From positions 1,076,501 to 1,140,500 of the forward strand of contig AP031356.1 in assembly GCA_037833965.1 (NCBI GenBank): a stretch of DNA of 64,000 nt, written 5' to 3'. Source of the DNA: Marchantia polymorpha subsp. ruderalis (lineage: Eukaryota; Streptophyta; Marchantiopsida; Marchantiales; Marchantiaceae). Both the position numbers and the translations under genes were made by a program. Positions 33,059 to 47,100 of the stretch are shown in pieces. The notes beneath the pieces were generated by a model. The model was not told the origin of the DNA. It saw nothing but the letters and a program-made list of their open reading frames with translations, and made no database searches. Position 1 is the first letter of the stretch, and each line of letters opens with the position of its first letter.

Positions 33059-36000
33059 TTGCGTTTTAGGTATCTTTCTTGTGTAGTATATGTTTAGTTT
33101 AACATAAGTAGATGAGCAAAAATTATGAGAACATACTATCAATACTATAATAGACTGAAATTTAATGAACAACATGTGTGTAGATTGAATAGTACACAAT
33201 AAGTAACATTTGCACTCTGTATCTAGATCAATATATGAAATCAAACATGAAGATTTGATTTGAAAAAGTATACAATAATGATAATGTTACACTATGTATA
33301 TCACTAGTTTGTGCAAAACTTAACAATAATATAAGAATAATAGAAAGAAAATGATTACAATTCAATGGGCAAAGCCGTAAGAATAATGGTTAGACTTTTG
33401 CAAACTTGCTGGAGGTACATATTGAGAATATTTCTTCTAGACAAATGAATTTCTGCTCATATTTGTGAAGCGGAAACGTGTCCAAACAATAGTCCACATT
33501 GACAGATTTAACGCGGGGATAGCTTGCGCAGACAGGATTCTAACTCAAGATTGTAAGGTGGTATATTTGGTACTAATGTAGACCAAACTATATCTTGTCA
33601 ATTGATCTTCCTGAATTAATAGGATTCCAGCAGTAACGTTGAAAAACAAAGGCTTGCTGCTGTTTTAGGGGTGAACGATACTATCATCCCTCTTGTGTTG
33701 AACTCTTCATTTTCATACAGAATTCAGCTGCTTTTTCACGGAAGATGTCTGGCAAACGGACACCACACCTGAATTGGCAATATGAGAGAACTCCCATTAT
33801 CATTTATTTTTTTAAAGGATTTATATTGCATTCCAGCCTTTATTTCCCATATATCGTCATAATCTCCGCTCATGACAAAAGTCAACATGCAAGCTGAAGA
33901 CTCTTCATTCTAGACATACTTAGGGAAAAAAAATAACTTGCTATCATAACGAGAAGAGCAGTACATTCTTCCTCACCAATATATTGTGATGTCATACACT
34001 AAGAGTTCATTATTTCATAGAAGATTAAGATGGACGCTTGTGCAGCATACGCTCGTCATCATATAAAACGTCACACGCAATGATATGGCTGAAAAACGTG
34101 TTAAAACTCCTTCCTTGTAATTTATTAAAACCAAAGTTCATACTTTTTCCGACACCGAAATTGTTCTCTGAATCTCAATCATTCACTCCACGTAGAACTC
34201 GACAGGCTATCATTTCATGTACACTCATGTCTCCAACTTTCAAGGGGAATGCGCATAGAGTAAATTGAAATCAACCATTATCTGTATTTACTCCTGATGT
34301 ATGACAACTTAAGGGCTCCATATTAATGGAGTACAATGATCACAACTAGGAGTGTGTGCGACTTTGAACCTTTTTCTATAGCAGTACATTTCATCAAACC
34401 TCACAGAGCGCCCATTAGAAATGGTGACAATAGAATTAGAAAGGTGGTACGGTCATTTATACTCAAGGTGCCATTTTAACAGGAAACACTGCCATGCACA
34501 CCACTAACGACTTTGTCCCTTTTTCTTGCTACCGTGTAAACCACATGTGAATCAACATATTTAAAAATCGCAGCTGTACACACACACCAGAGCTTTTCGA
34601 AGATCTTCCAACAAACATATTAAATCATCCATCACCTACTCATTAAAATTCTGCCTGCATGTTTTCACCTGGTGGTGTATGGGTTCATGTGCAATGCATC
34701 TAACTACATGTCCATTCATTGATTCTCCGCCCATATGTTGATCTCGCGGAATAGAATTTGTTGCTTAGAAAAGTGGGAGAAATCAAATCCCATCAGATCC
34801 GAAGAGAATTTCCAAAGACCTAAGCAACCTCACGGTCAATCCGTTCAGTAATAATATATCCTTACCCTATCCACTCCTGCAGTACATCGCAAACAAACTC
34901 AATTATTCTCCGATTGCCTCATCCCCCAACCCCCCGCCCAACAAAACCTCCCACCCCGTTCACTAATCACAGAAATGGCCGCAGCAAAATACGGAGCTCG
35001 GTCATTCTCGTTGCCACCCTCTGTCCATCTCACAGGACGGACGGACTCTCCCAGGCGCCCACCACCCTCAGCACGGCGAAATTTATGTACGTTTAATGGT
35101 CTACGTATCGCGGTGGGCCGCACTGCGCCGTACAGTGTATGATTGTCAGCAACCGGCCTTCGACCGTCCGACTCCGTCTAAATGATGACTATCGTATATG
35201 AGACCCACTCCTCGAAGTGTCTAAGGCCGGAATCATTAGGAATGTCGTCATTTCGAGGTACAGAGGGTTCTGCCACGGGCGAGGGAAGGGAGGGAAGCGG
35301 GAGGGAGAGAGCGCCGTGATTGGGTCAGGGTCAGGTCCGGTGGACGGAATCATCGGGCGGGGTGGATAGCAGAAGTGTTCGGACAGAGATAGAGAGGTCA
35401 TCCGAGCCAGGCGTCCGTAGGGAGGTTGGTTCGGGTCCGGTCGGTGTTGGTGGTGGGTCGGATCAGGGTCGGGCGAGTGATGAACCCTGACTGCTGCTGC
35501 GGCGTCTGAGTTGGCTCGGTTCATAAATTTTATGGTTGTTTAAGGGGGTTTTGTATCCGCTCGCCTCTCGATTTAGTCAATGGAGATCCAGTGAAGTGAA
35601 CGGAGAAAGCGCCTTCGTGTCCGTCCACCTCCGTGCTCATAATCCCTTGTTCGAATTTAAAGTTTCACGAACTTCTGTAGCTAGGGTTGTGATTTCGTGC
35701 TCCATTTGGGGGGAGAATCTTATGGAATAGGGAATAAATAGAAAGTAGAAAAACATTAATAAAATTAATCCAAGGGTTTCTTAGACAGGACAGGCTCGTA
35801 TTGCGTGATTTTCAAGAGTGGACCACTTTGCATATAATCTCAGAAACGTAAGGAAAGCGCAAATAAGACCAAATATAGAGAATTGTTCAAATTTTAAATC
35901 TGTGTACCCACATTTTTTTAACGCTGATTCTGGTATATGAACATTAAAGGGGGCTTCGCAGTACCAGCCAATTTGATTACTCCTTTGTACCAAGATCTGG

Positions 36001-39000
36001 TCCCACGGCATTGAACCAAAGGAAATTGCATTACGCTTCCGTGATTGGTTTCATCTAGGAAGTGCAAATTAATGCTGAATTCCGTGGTGTCAGAAGTCAA
36101 AGCTTCTCATAGGATGTGCAGATAATGCCCTTCCATGAGGACATTTAGTACGACAACCTGACATTTTGTGATACAATAAGAGTGCCCGGCCACAAAACAT
36201 ATGCATCAGCCAAGTAAATACTACAAAATTAGCAACGGAGTAAGAAATTCTTTAGAATAAAAAATAATTATGTCCTCTTGTTGAGATGGAAGAATGAATT
36301 ACACATGTGAAATTAGGAGGAAAGGTAAGTAACAATCATCTTGAGAACAACACCTATGCATCCAAACTTCCATCTCATACATGTTTCCATAACATTAATG
36401 TGAAATTGGGACGTGCTTATTAGAATTATAAGTTAGGATGGCAATTAATTCAGCCTTTCTCATTCAATAAGACATATAATTTTATCTTTTATACTAGAGT
36501 TCATTCTCGTATGAGACATCTCAATACTTATATATTTAAGATTTTTTTATGATGCATAAATTTTATTGCGCTGGAAATAAATTTTTATTTTTGAAATAAA
36601 TTTTTAAATTCTTATCCTTTGCGAAAATTAATCTCATAAGTTGTTCATATAATTCATTTAGAATATACATATGAATTTAAAACTAAATTTTTTAAAAAGT
36701 ATACTTATTCTTATAAACATAAGATCAACATATGCCATTAGTATACAAAAGCAAATGCAATCATCTTATTATCTTATATAAAGAAGAATCAGAACGATCT
36801 AAACTATATATGGACCATATATAAGTCACAAAATATGCTTCTTCACAGCGGATAAGTAACATTCCGTCAAAAGTCCTGTTAACAATCTGGAAGGTATGAT
36901 AGTTTATGGAGAATTCAAGCTAAGCCCGAAGGTAGGTTTTGGAATCATTTGCAAATTCCCAAGGAGCTGATGCTTCACGTAGGTGTCGGCCAAAAAGGCA
37001 ACCTCAAATTTGCAAGGACTTCTAGCCAAGGTGTTCCTCAGGCTTATCAAGGGATTGATAAGCCTGAGGATGCTAGCTCAAGGAATTGAGATTGCAAGTC
37101 GTTGTGGGATGGGAGATGAACTTTGGGTGGGTAGCAATATTGATTAGAGAGGAAGTTCTGTTCCTCTCTGGTCTAGATCACCTGAGCACAAGATGATAAA
37201 GCTGCAAAAATTTCCAATTGATAAAGTGGGCAATTTCTACTATTCTCGACCCATGCACAAGTGACTCAATTCGTCGAGCAGACCAAAGCTCCAGTAGCCC
37301 TTCCGTTGTTGCAGTCATCTCTTCCCTTCTCACTCTTAATGCCTCACGAGGCGAGCATCGTAAATCGTGCCATCTGCATGTGTGACAGCGGAAACGACCA
37401 GCGGCGAGTGGATCTTGAAAGCGAAGTCTCTCGAAATCGAGCGCACGAAATTTGCTGCATTCACAATCAAGACGAGACGCATTATCGAACTCGATGCCCT
37501 CTACACCGCGCCACTCGCATTCAAACTCGATCACCGTCTATCTCCGATCCATTACGAGCAAATCCAAGCACCTCGCTCTTCGTGGTCCCCAAGAGCGAAT
37601 TGAAGCCCCGTCAGTGAGACGGGGGCTCCTTTGCGCAAGAGTTGAGCCATCGCAGCGCAGGATGAGTCGAAATTGGCACGCAAGGTCGTCCTCGTTGCCC
37701 CAAAATGCCCTCGCATTGAACGCCCTTCACCGTCAACGCTACTCGCAGTAATAATTCTTATTATGTCCCACGTAAGGACCACCACGTGCCCGTCCTGGGG
37801 ACTGCTCTCAAGAGTCGTTATGAGTACAATATTCGCCTGGCTGAAATAACTCAATCCCATCTACTTGGTCCCCGCGTTTTAGTTGCTCTAGTTCTTACAT
37901 GAAATACACTCGTGAGCACAAGTTTCAGATGCATTTGGACAAATTTGTGTATTATGATGATTTGATTTGTGTATTATTTTGCAATTCCGATGTGAGTATA
38001 AAGGTCTATTTATCCTATAATACATAATTTTTAATAAAAAAATACGATAATAATATCGTACTTGTTTCTATACATACAACCAGTTGATTATACTAAATCA
38101 ACCCATTTAACTGGGACAATAATCTCGATTATGAAGGCATAACAGTTTTGCAGCCCTGCATGGAAAGGTTCCCACATGTGAAGGAGATTGAAGGTTTCAT
38201 TTACTCTCTCAACATAGATGGGACATATTCTACAATCTTGGAGTGTCTGCATAATGAACATGCCTGATCCAAAAAATATGCAAAATGACACCATTTAAGA
38301 ATAAAATCGATTTCAGCGAATTACATTGCAGTGTGCAGGTATTGTTAGTAACGAACATTCGAACACCGAAGGAGACCTGAAAGTGTTGTTTTGTGGTTCA
38401 TCTTTCATGAACTTACATCTTTAAAGACTACACCAACTTTATGAACAACTTTAGCTTTAGCAGTTTGGAGTTAGCAAGACGTTGATAGTAGTAATGCCAG
38501 CGTGGTTTAGAAATGGCTCATTGCGAACCAAAGCAGAGAAACTACCAGTAACCAGGCGACGTTGTTTTCTTCTTTTATATTTCCTATATATATTTTTTCT
38601 TATTTTCGAGGTACTGTATAGCATTATTGTATGATTTTAAAAATTGATACAAAGATTATTTAAATGAATATATATACATAGAAAAATTGACGTATAGTTA
38701 TAATAAATTTGAAAGTAAAGAAAGATAGAAAATAAGAAAATTTAGTTTCAATCTAATCAAGAGATCACAGAATCCATTGAGTTTCAGGATAGTGAGCGAT
38801 TGATCGGACAAGAAAGCAGCATATCGAATTTTCTGTCAATGAGAGTAAGGGTAAAAAGAGCAATTTCCTAGAATAGAGTCTTCTGAACGAAACTTCCACG
38901 AAACTTATCGACGTTGAAATGTTCCAAAAAAGAGTCAGTGAACAGCGGCACGTTGGAACCTGAGTTGGGTGAAAAAGGAGACACTAGAAAGATATAAAGG

Positions 39001-39024
39001 CAGATTGCTCTTACATGATCACGG
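33059..39024. other. Intergenic stretch, no gene supported
   Basis: About 6 kb, mostly AT-rich, with small GC-richer patches at 34.9-35.5 kb and 37.2-37.8 kb. In those patches short frames appear on both strands without recognisable domains. Two overlapping minus frames at 35781-36100 read like protein in places but match no family I know. A 15-bp hairpin at 37036-37069 is listed separately. Confidence 0.55.
37036..37069. repeat. Perfect 15-bp hairpin with 4-base loop
   Basis: CCTCAGGCTTATCAA at 37036-37050 is exactly complementary to 37055-37069, with the loop GGGA. It resembles an intrinsic terminator or structured RNA element, but nothing around it supports a function. Confidence 0.9.
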
Positions 39025-39113
39025 AGGAAATTGAATCATGCATTTGGGTCAGCTATGATAATATAGGAAATTGAATACAATTTACTATATTATCATAGCT
39101 GACCCAAATGCAT
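39025..39113. repeat. Perfect 28-bp inverted repeat with nested structure
   Basis: 39038-39065 and 39086-39113 are exact reverse complements over 28 bases. The 20-base spacer itself pairs further, giving a foldback closing on a 4-base loop with one mismatch. The 12-mer AGGAAATTGAAT occurs at 39025-39036 and again at 39065-39076. A local template switch during replication would create such an arrangement. A transcript would also form a long hairpin like a young miRNA precursor. Confidence 0.9.
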
Positions 39114-42100
39114 TTTTGAGCTGGACGTAATTTATTTTTTGCAAAGAGCGTGAGGTCGTGATGATTTGGTCTTCCTCTATTCTTGGAAAAAGTGTGACAT
39201 GCTTGGCTGGGCACTAACTGTGCAATTTCCTTTCTGGGAAATATTTTGATTCCAATATTTGGGACGGAGTAAACCATTTACATACTTTTGTTGGAAAAGT
39301 GGCAACCACCAGTCCTCTCGGAATATATCTCACACCCAGAAAATAATTAGCAGGGGATAGGAAAAAAGCTCGTAGAGTTCTCCGTATGATGGAAATTGTC
39401 CAGACTTTACTTCCCGGTGAAATATGAATAAAATAAATAAATTGCTTATATGAACGAGAAGAAACGAAATCTTAAGGGGTTCATAATTGTTCGACCGGAT
39501 ATCCGGAAAGTGGGGGGCATTATCACGGACATGGATGGGGGGGTGAGGTCATCGAAGCATAGCATATCATGCGCCGGAGGAAGGGAAGAAGATCGAAAGA
39601 TTCTTGGAAAGATTCGGGGAGCGGAGCGGGAGAACAATGTTCGGGATGGGGCGGAGCAGGTGAGAGTGACCAGAAGCCTCCACAGTGACCAGTACTGTAG
39701 GTTGCGGGACCGACAGGCACCAGCGCGGGGATCCACTGTCCGTCGTAAATACTGGTGGGACCGGTCCTCGCGGCATGTCGGGTCCGGTCAGGTCATGTCA
39801 TGGTTCTCTGTGCTGTGCTGCGGCAGCATGCATAGATATACGTCCATGACCCCATCTATCCATCCATGACCCCATCGATGGCCGCCTCGCGCTCCTCCCC
39901 CTCGATGTGACATCACTCATACCCATTAATAATGTCTCCTATCCCGCCCTTAGGCCGCGCCACGCTGAGAACATGGCTTTGGCCTTTGGCTTGCAGTCTT
40001 TTCTTTTCCTTCTCCCAAAGTCTTTTTCTTCTGCTGCTCTGAGCCCACCGATCCTCATTTTAAAGTCGTTTCCGTTCTGCAGATGAGTACGACTACGGTA
40101 CTTTATTCTAAAGTATACTTTCACCTAATGGTCCTCAATCAATACTGTTCTTTCGTTCGGGTGCATTGAATCTGCGTACTTTGTTTCAAGGACACTTGGC
40201 TCCGGCTTATTGTCCGCTCCAAAAGCCTAATGAAAAGTGGACTTCCCGGCGTACCCTAACCCGACTCAGCACCCTAAGTGCCCACTAATCTACTCTCTGG
40301 TTTCCTTCCGGTCTATGAGGCCACCTTTCCATTTCATTTAATTTATTTTATAATATTTTAATCCTTCGGGAGCCACCTTTTCTGATTCAATGCAACGAGC
40401 ACTAAGATGTTGGGATAAGTTTGCTGACGTTATCCACCTACTTTTAGTGCCTCTTCCCTCTGTTTCCTATTCGGCGCTTTTTGTATGGTGCTTGACTTTT
40501 ATATACCCCGAGCCTGGGTAGAGGTTTGTTTACCAGCCTCTTAGTTGAAGGCCCTATGCATTATTTTCCAAGCCTCTTTTTGACCTCTGGTTTGTACCGA
40601 CTCCGGCTACTGCACTTACGGAAATCCGCGGGCAAATTAAAAATTGGCTGCTTCTGATCGTGGGTCGAGTGTCTGTGGACTCTTGATCCCATTGGAGAGT
40701 GGCACCAACATGACGATCTAAGGTCTCGTGAAGAATAAAAGGGAAAAGAGGTTCCAAACGTTCAGTAGAACTTTAGTCGAGCTGGCAAACTTACTCCAAG
40801 AAGTGGGTTAGAAAAATTACAAACAAACAGTGATGTACTTTAATATAAGACTATAGTTTGTCTCTCTTGCAAATCCTATAGTTTTGTCTATATCCATCCA
40901 TCATAGATGTCACTATCGTACTGTGTACCAAAAGCCCATGCTAGTAACAACCGGCAATGCAGCTAACAGTCACCTATGCACGATTAAGGTTTAGTAAAAT
41001 AAAGTCTGATATATTTGAAATAAGCCCCGAGAATAATTACATGATGTTATGACGGAGGCCAACAGTAGTACATACTACAATGTACATGAGAGAAAGTGAG
41101 AAAAAAAATTAGTCAGTTAAGATTTTCTTAACTAGGTAGTAAGAAAAAATAGGCCAAAATGAGATTTCCAATATTTATCATGGCAATAAAATATGATAGA
41201 TAAAATCAACTCCCTAGCATGTTCTATGAGATCTATTACATGTACGACCATTGTAGGCCGCATTGGGGTCTATCCATACCTTATAGACGGCATCTATCCT
41301 AGGGGATACGAGGGGTGTATAATTCAAGAGGAAAGTGTTTGACAGTTGGAAGCTTCGTCAAATTCACGTTTTTAAACCTCCAAAAAGCAACAGTGGAGCA
41401 AGCTCAGTGCATGGCTTCCACCCTTAGTGGAAAATATTATTCCTGCCCTCTGCCCTGTCTACACCTTCCTACATACAACTACATACAACTGCTACTTTGG
41501 ACTTATCTTCGTGCATAACAGCCTCTATTGCACTGAATACGTTTGTTCTTAGCATCCAGTATTTCGAGGTTTCTCTAGTTTAATTTTTACAGGACTTGTC
41601 TGCCTTCTAACTCTCACAATACAGATTTCAAATCAAATCTCCTATAAAAGTAATCCTCTAAACGTTTGAGATGGCTCACATTAGCACCATTTTCTTTCCA
41701 TCAATGCCTGACAATGTATATGCTTGACGCTCAAAAAATTAGTTTCAAGTGGAAATACAATATATTAAATGATCTTAATCTAACCTGAAAATTTGAAACC
41801 AAAATGGGACTAAAATAATTCATGATTTCACTTTCTAGCTTTGGTGAATACAATTATCAAAATCCTTAAGAAAAAAATCCACAGAAAGAAAGGTATATGT
41901 TGGTTATCTAGGAGCCTCACGGAAAAGCTCAGGTCCTAATATGGATTTTAGCTTATTAATCAAATGACATCCCCAGATATAATGAAATTGGACCTTAATC
42001 AGGTGAATTGTTTGGCATTTCCAAGCCAATATAAGGGAGATATTGTGATTTACCACACCCATCTAAATAAGCTAAGTGTTTCGACATAATAAACAATCTT

Positions 42101-45100
42101 ATTAATGTAGATGCAATGGAAATGTTCGATGCATCCCACTACAAAGGAATAATTAAAATTTAAGAACAAGGTAAACACTGTTTTTAGTTTAAGCAAGATC
42201 TATGTAAAAAAAAGTCGCTGCAATGATTTTAGGTGATTTCAGTTGAACGACTGTTCTTATGATCAGAGTAGTCATGAAAAAATGTCTTATAACAAAAATT
42301 TAAATTAAAATGTAAAATCCAAGTCTCAAGAGTTAGTGAAAAATGTATTGAAGTACTATATATTTGAAATTGAACGATAACAAGATACTCATAATCAGTT
42401 TTAAGAAATTTGTATCACGGATCTTACAAATGGCATTTACTCATTATGTATGTGATGCAAAAAAAATTATATAAATAAATGAATACTGAAAATATACTAT
42501 TGTGGAATATTATTTCAAATTTTCACTGAATTTTATATAACATATTATTCATTGTAAATTGAAGCTCAATTTGATTTTCAAGATTCATTTTGAATCCTTG
42601 CAAAACATTCAGAACTACATTTAATTGGATTCTTTTTTTTTCTTAAATGGTATATAAATCAATGGTGAGAACATTACTTGATGTTATCCTTGCAAAACTC
42701 AAAACACTTGCTGGACCCAATTCATTCAACGCAATTCATGGGATCTCCATGGCACCATCACCAATATTCCAATACAAGTTGTTGTAACCTAAAAGTTGGC
42801 GGTTTGTGCTTTGTCCGACTCTGTGCGTTTTGTGCATGCTGGTTGTACTATGTTTTTTTCTTAGCACTGGTGCGCAATAAACGGCTCTACTGCAGTTTTC
42901 TGCAGGTTCCAACCAAAGTTGGCGGTTATGATGTGGAGTAAAGTATGGCTCCTATCAACACATAGAAACGAGTTTACGTGTGTAGGGTAATTATTTTGAT
43001 AAATCGAAGCTCATGTCACGCTATTTTTCTCCCCTCGCTCCTTATCTTTAATTTGATTGTTCGACGAGCTTGCTGCAGCTATCAAAATTGTGAACTCATC
43101 GCCTTATAGAGAGAATTTGTTATAAAAGCACTTCAATTTCAAACTCTCACTCAGGAGAATTTGTAGGTGTTTGAGGAGCTCCATTGGACAAGGCTCTGTT
43201 CGTCTATTAGTTACAGGTCTGGAATCCTCTCCCTATAGTGGCTTGTAACTAACCAAAAATTCGTATTGAAATATAGATAACGGTAGCTTGCAGTGCCGTC
43301 GGAGGTTTCATAGGATAAAATGGATCATGTTGGTTCCCAAAATCGTTTTGTGTTTTGCAAAGGTCTCATCAAGTAATATTTTCATCAATCGTAGATGCTT
43401 TTATCAACACTACAATGTATATGAAATTATTTCAATATATCTATCATCTTGTCATGAGTTCTGTAATCTTATGGTAAAATCAACAGCGATTTTAACAATA
43501 ACCGTAATTATATGATGGTTACTTTTTCTAGAAAGTTTTATGCTCTTCAATCTAAGAAGTTGAGCCTTGTATAGGACAATTTTGGCAGATTTTCAATACA
43601 ATTGAGTGCTTAGAAAACATAATATCTTTCGTTTGACTGAAAATATTATGATTTTAATATCACATGAATTTTATCTTGAATAAGAATTTTTATAAAAGCC
43701 TTCAATGTATATTTTTTTAAATCACTTTGTAACAATTTTGTCTTGTTTTAAGAGATTTTACGTTTGAGTTATTTGGACGAATAATAATGTCAGCTGTGGT
43801 ACATTGTGAATCTAAAAAATCATATAAATATTAATTATTCACATAATGTCAATATTTTAAAGAAAAATGATCATGATTCATTTGAATTAAATTCAAACCT
43901 TAGCTTCAAAATAAGGGATTGCACGGATGAAAATAAACATCAATTATTTCAACTTTATCCATCATTTATGTTGGTGTCAATAGTATCTCCAAAACGTATG
44001 ATGTATGTCACAACCCTTAAGAAATACTCAAACACTACTTCCCTCCATTGTAAAAGACTTATAAATTAACTTTATTTTCATTTAGAATGTGAGTAATATA
44101 ATACCCAAAAAAGCCATGAAAGACTTGGTTGGGCTGCAAAAATGGGACTCCTAAATAAAACCATATTCACGTCCCGAAGCCAAAATTCTTGTGGCGGAAT
44201 GATCGTCGGTATAATTTGTGTATTGCATGCATTATGCTGCAATTCGGACCCTGACTTTCCTTTCGGGGGAAGAATAAGAGTCGTTCGGCGAGAAAGTCGC
44301 CACTACGACTTGACTATTTTGCTCCACTACTCGTTGCCCACCTTTTTACTAAAGGAAAATTGAAGATCATATACACGCGCTTATTTCCTTGACAAAATTT
44401 ATATATCTTCATAAAATAAGAAAAATGAACATTTTTAGTTTTCTAAAAAGCATCAAAATATGTTATTTTAAAGGGCCCGCACGACTCTATTTACCACCAA
44501 AGAGAAAAATCGAAACACGAAATTGCAGGGAAGCTCTTCCACATCACAAGATGTCACCTCCACACATTCCCTGAAACAATGGTAAGTCAATGATAATGTG
44601 GCAATAGCTCCATGTCTATCATGTCGCAAAACACGTATTATTATAGTCTTCCCATCGTTTTGCCTATCCATTTGGCCACTTTGTATCACATCGTAGGACG
44701 TGTATAAGTCGAGACTGGATATGAGAAGATGGATAAGCATGGAACAAAACACGATGGCCAAAAGGGGCTCCTTGCCTTACTCCTAAAATCCGTGGAGCTA
44801 CTTGGCAGCGAGTAACGACCAAGCAAAGATACAAAGATCAAAAGCCAAGCAAGGGCCACGGAGAAACCAAGCAAAATCCGGTGGAGAGCTCGGCGTGCGA
44901 AATGGTGGAAATAATATCCACACCAAATCCAAGCTCCACCAATAAATAATCTACTGCTCTGCCGCTCCATTAATATTCCCCTACAGTATGCACAACGACA
45001 TCCTACGAGCAAACGAAATCTTGCCCATGCTTAGCCAACGGTTGTGCCGCAATTATCACTAAATTAAGTTCTCACCGGTAGGGAAAATCAGATTTATTTC

Positions 45101-45618
45101 CCTTAGCATCAGATTCATTCACCGGCTCGGTCACTCGCTTCCTACCATCGGTACGAACCCTCAAATTAATTCCCGAGATACAATTTGATGTTGGGGCTGT
45201 ATTTCGTCTTAATTACTCGTTTTTTTTCACCAAGCGTAATCAATCCCATTGCGAAAGAGTTTAATCGAGAGAGGTCCATATTTTATTTTATATTATATTA
45301 TTGCGGATTTCCAAAGCGTATCCGGTGGCGGTTTAATCATTTCAGGCCGAGAAAGTGGCGAGACTCGTGAGAGAATCAGGGTTTGACCGGAGGGGCGGGC
45401 ATGGCGGGTTTTCTTACATTCTCTCGGTGGTCGCTGCGCTGTGGGGGCCATTGCGATCTCTCATGGATTTGACGTCGTCCCTGAAGGGTACGGAGAAAAT
45501 GATAACGTCCGGAATTGATTCATTCGGGCGGCGAGTGAATAAGTTCCATGCGCAGCGCTTGAAGCTGCAAGATTTGTTGGGCCCCAAGTTGAGCCTGCAA
45601 GGAGAGCTTTGCATGAAG

Positions 45619-45660
45619 CACTCACTCACTCCCTCGCTCACTCACTCACTCACTCACTCC
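45619..45660 (+). repeat. ACTC tetranucleotide repeat
   Basis: About ten ACTC units with one CCTCG interruption on the plus strand. It is a simple microsatellite. Confidence 0.85.
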
Positions 45661-46406
45661 ATCTCCATGTCCTTGTGCGGAAAATCCTGCCACAATGATT
45701 TCGCGTCCTGATTTTGTCCCGTCACAGTGGCGATCGAAGCATCGATGGCGTCGTTCTGAGATTTCATGCAGTTGTGCGCTTTGCAAGAATGACGCAGTCA
45801 CGGCAGACAAGACCAAATCTCACCATGCCACTTTTTTAATTCCTTTAACCCGGATTATTATTTCTTCGCCCGCTTGCCTTTTCTGGGGCTGCTGCTGGCT
45901 CCAGAGCGTCGAAAATCGTAGACTCGTACGTGCCCTGCCGAAATTTACTTTGAGGCCCTTTCGCCTCCGGAAAGCCCTTTTCTCGCCCTCTGGAAAGCAA
46001 GCCTCTCGTCGATCTTCTCTTCTGTTGTCTTCTCTGAGAGCCCCCTTGTCTAATCAGCTCGGGGAATGATGGAGAGTGTGCGACTTTTGCAGCCCCGTCG
46101 TCAGTCATGCGGGAGGGAAAGCCCCTTTCCCGGGCCACATGAGTAGTTGGAGTCAAAGAGATGAATGTACTCAAGGTTTGGTTTTGGTAAATGTATTTTT
46201 ACTTTTGGGTCAAATAGTTATTGCTGTGTAATCATCTTACTTCCATTTGTAATATGTTTAATAGAGAATGATAATCTAGTGCCTTGAATAAGTGGCGTGT
46301 AAACTAGTAACAAGCAATGCTTCGAGTAAAAAGGATAAGGATGTGTAGCAAATATTGTTTGCTATTAGCATTGTATTTACGGATTTAGAATTGAACTTGT
46401 TAGTGT

Positions 46407-46440
46407 GAACGGGATAGTGAAATCTTTCACTATTCCGTTC
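46407..46440. repeat. 16-bp hairpin with 2-base spacer
   Basis: 46407-46422 pairs with 46425-46440 at 15 of 16 positions. The sixteenth would be a G-U pair if plus-strand RNA folds. It is a tight quasi-palindrome in AT-rich DNA. Confidence 0.85.
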
Positions 46441-47069
46441 ATCATGAAATAATACAAATCTTAGTACTATCTTATGAGAATTTTGAATGATTCTGTTTCA
46501 TATCTCTTGTAAAGAAGTAAATAAATTATACACAAAGAGACTTATGATTTTTCATGTTGATATTGTTTATCAACCGTTGAAACTAGATGGTTTCGATATT
46601 ATATGCTATGTGGTACATAATTTCCATTGTGAAACTGTTGAAACACTCAATTTCTCTTCCTTCTTTGAACATAGATAGTGACTTACCATCTTTATTTTCT
46701 TTATCTACTTTGGCCCCCCTTGGACATATTCCAGCGGGAATAACTGTGCTGAAGTGCATTCTCATGAAATCCTAGCTAAAAAAAAAAAAGTAAAAGGATG
46801 ATACTTATGTTTGGGATTTCTCAACATGTTGCGAACTGAAGTCACGGTGATAACCACTATAGAGTATTGAATCCACCTTTCACACTGTGAAGTCAAATAT
46901 CGTAAGTCTAGCACGTTCAATAAAAAGCTAACAACTATTTCTATGTATTCTGGATACTTGCGAGAATATAATATAAAAAATGAAAGATCTGACCCGACTG
47001 TTGCCCATACCAAGGTTATCTCACATGCTTCGTAATTGATCACTTTCGATGTTACTTTTTGGAAGGCTA

Positions 47070-47100
47070 TGACACAAAATGCTAGTAGCATTTTGTGTCA
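47070..47100. repeat. Perfect 15-bp palindrome with 1-base centre
   Basis: TGACACAAAATGCTA at 47070-47084 is followed by one G and then its exact reverse complement at 47086-47100, so 31 bases read as a palindrome. Such sequence arises by replication template switching and can extrude as a cruciform. Confidence 0.9.

Noticed and set aside
41927..41942. Similarity to the start of miR390 (AAGCTCAGG)
   Set aside because: Only nine bases agree and there is no complementary arm nearby.
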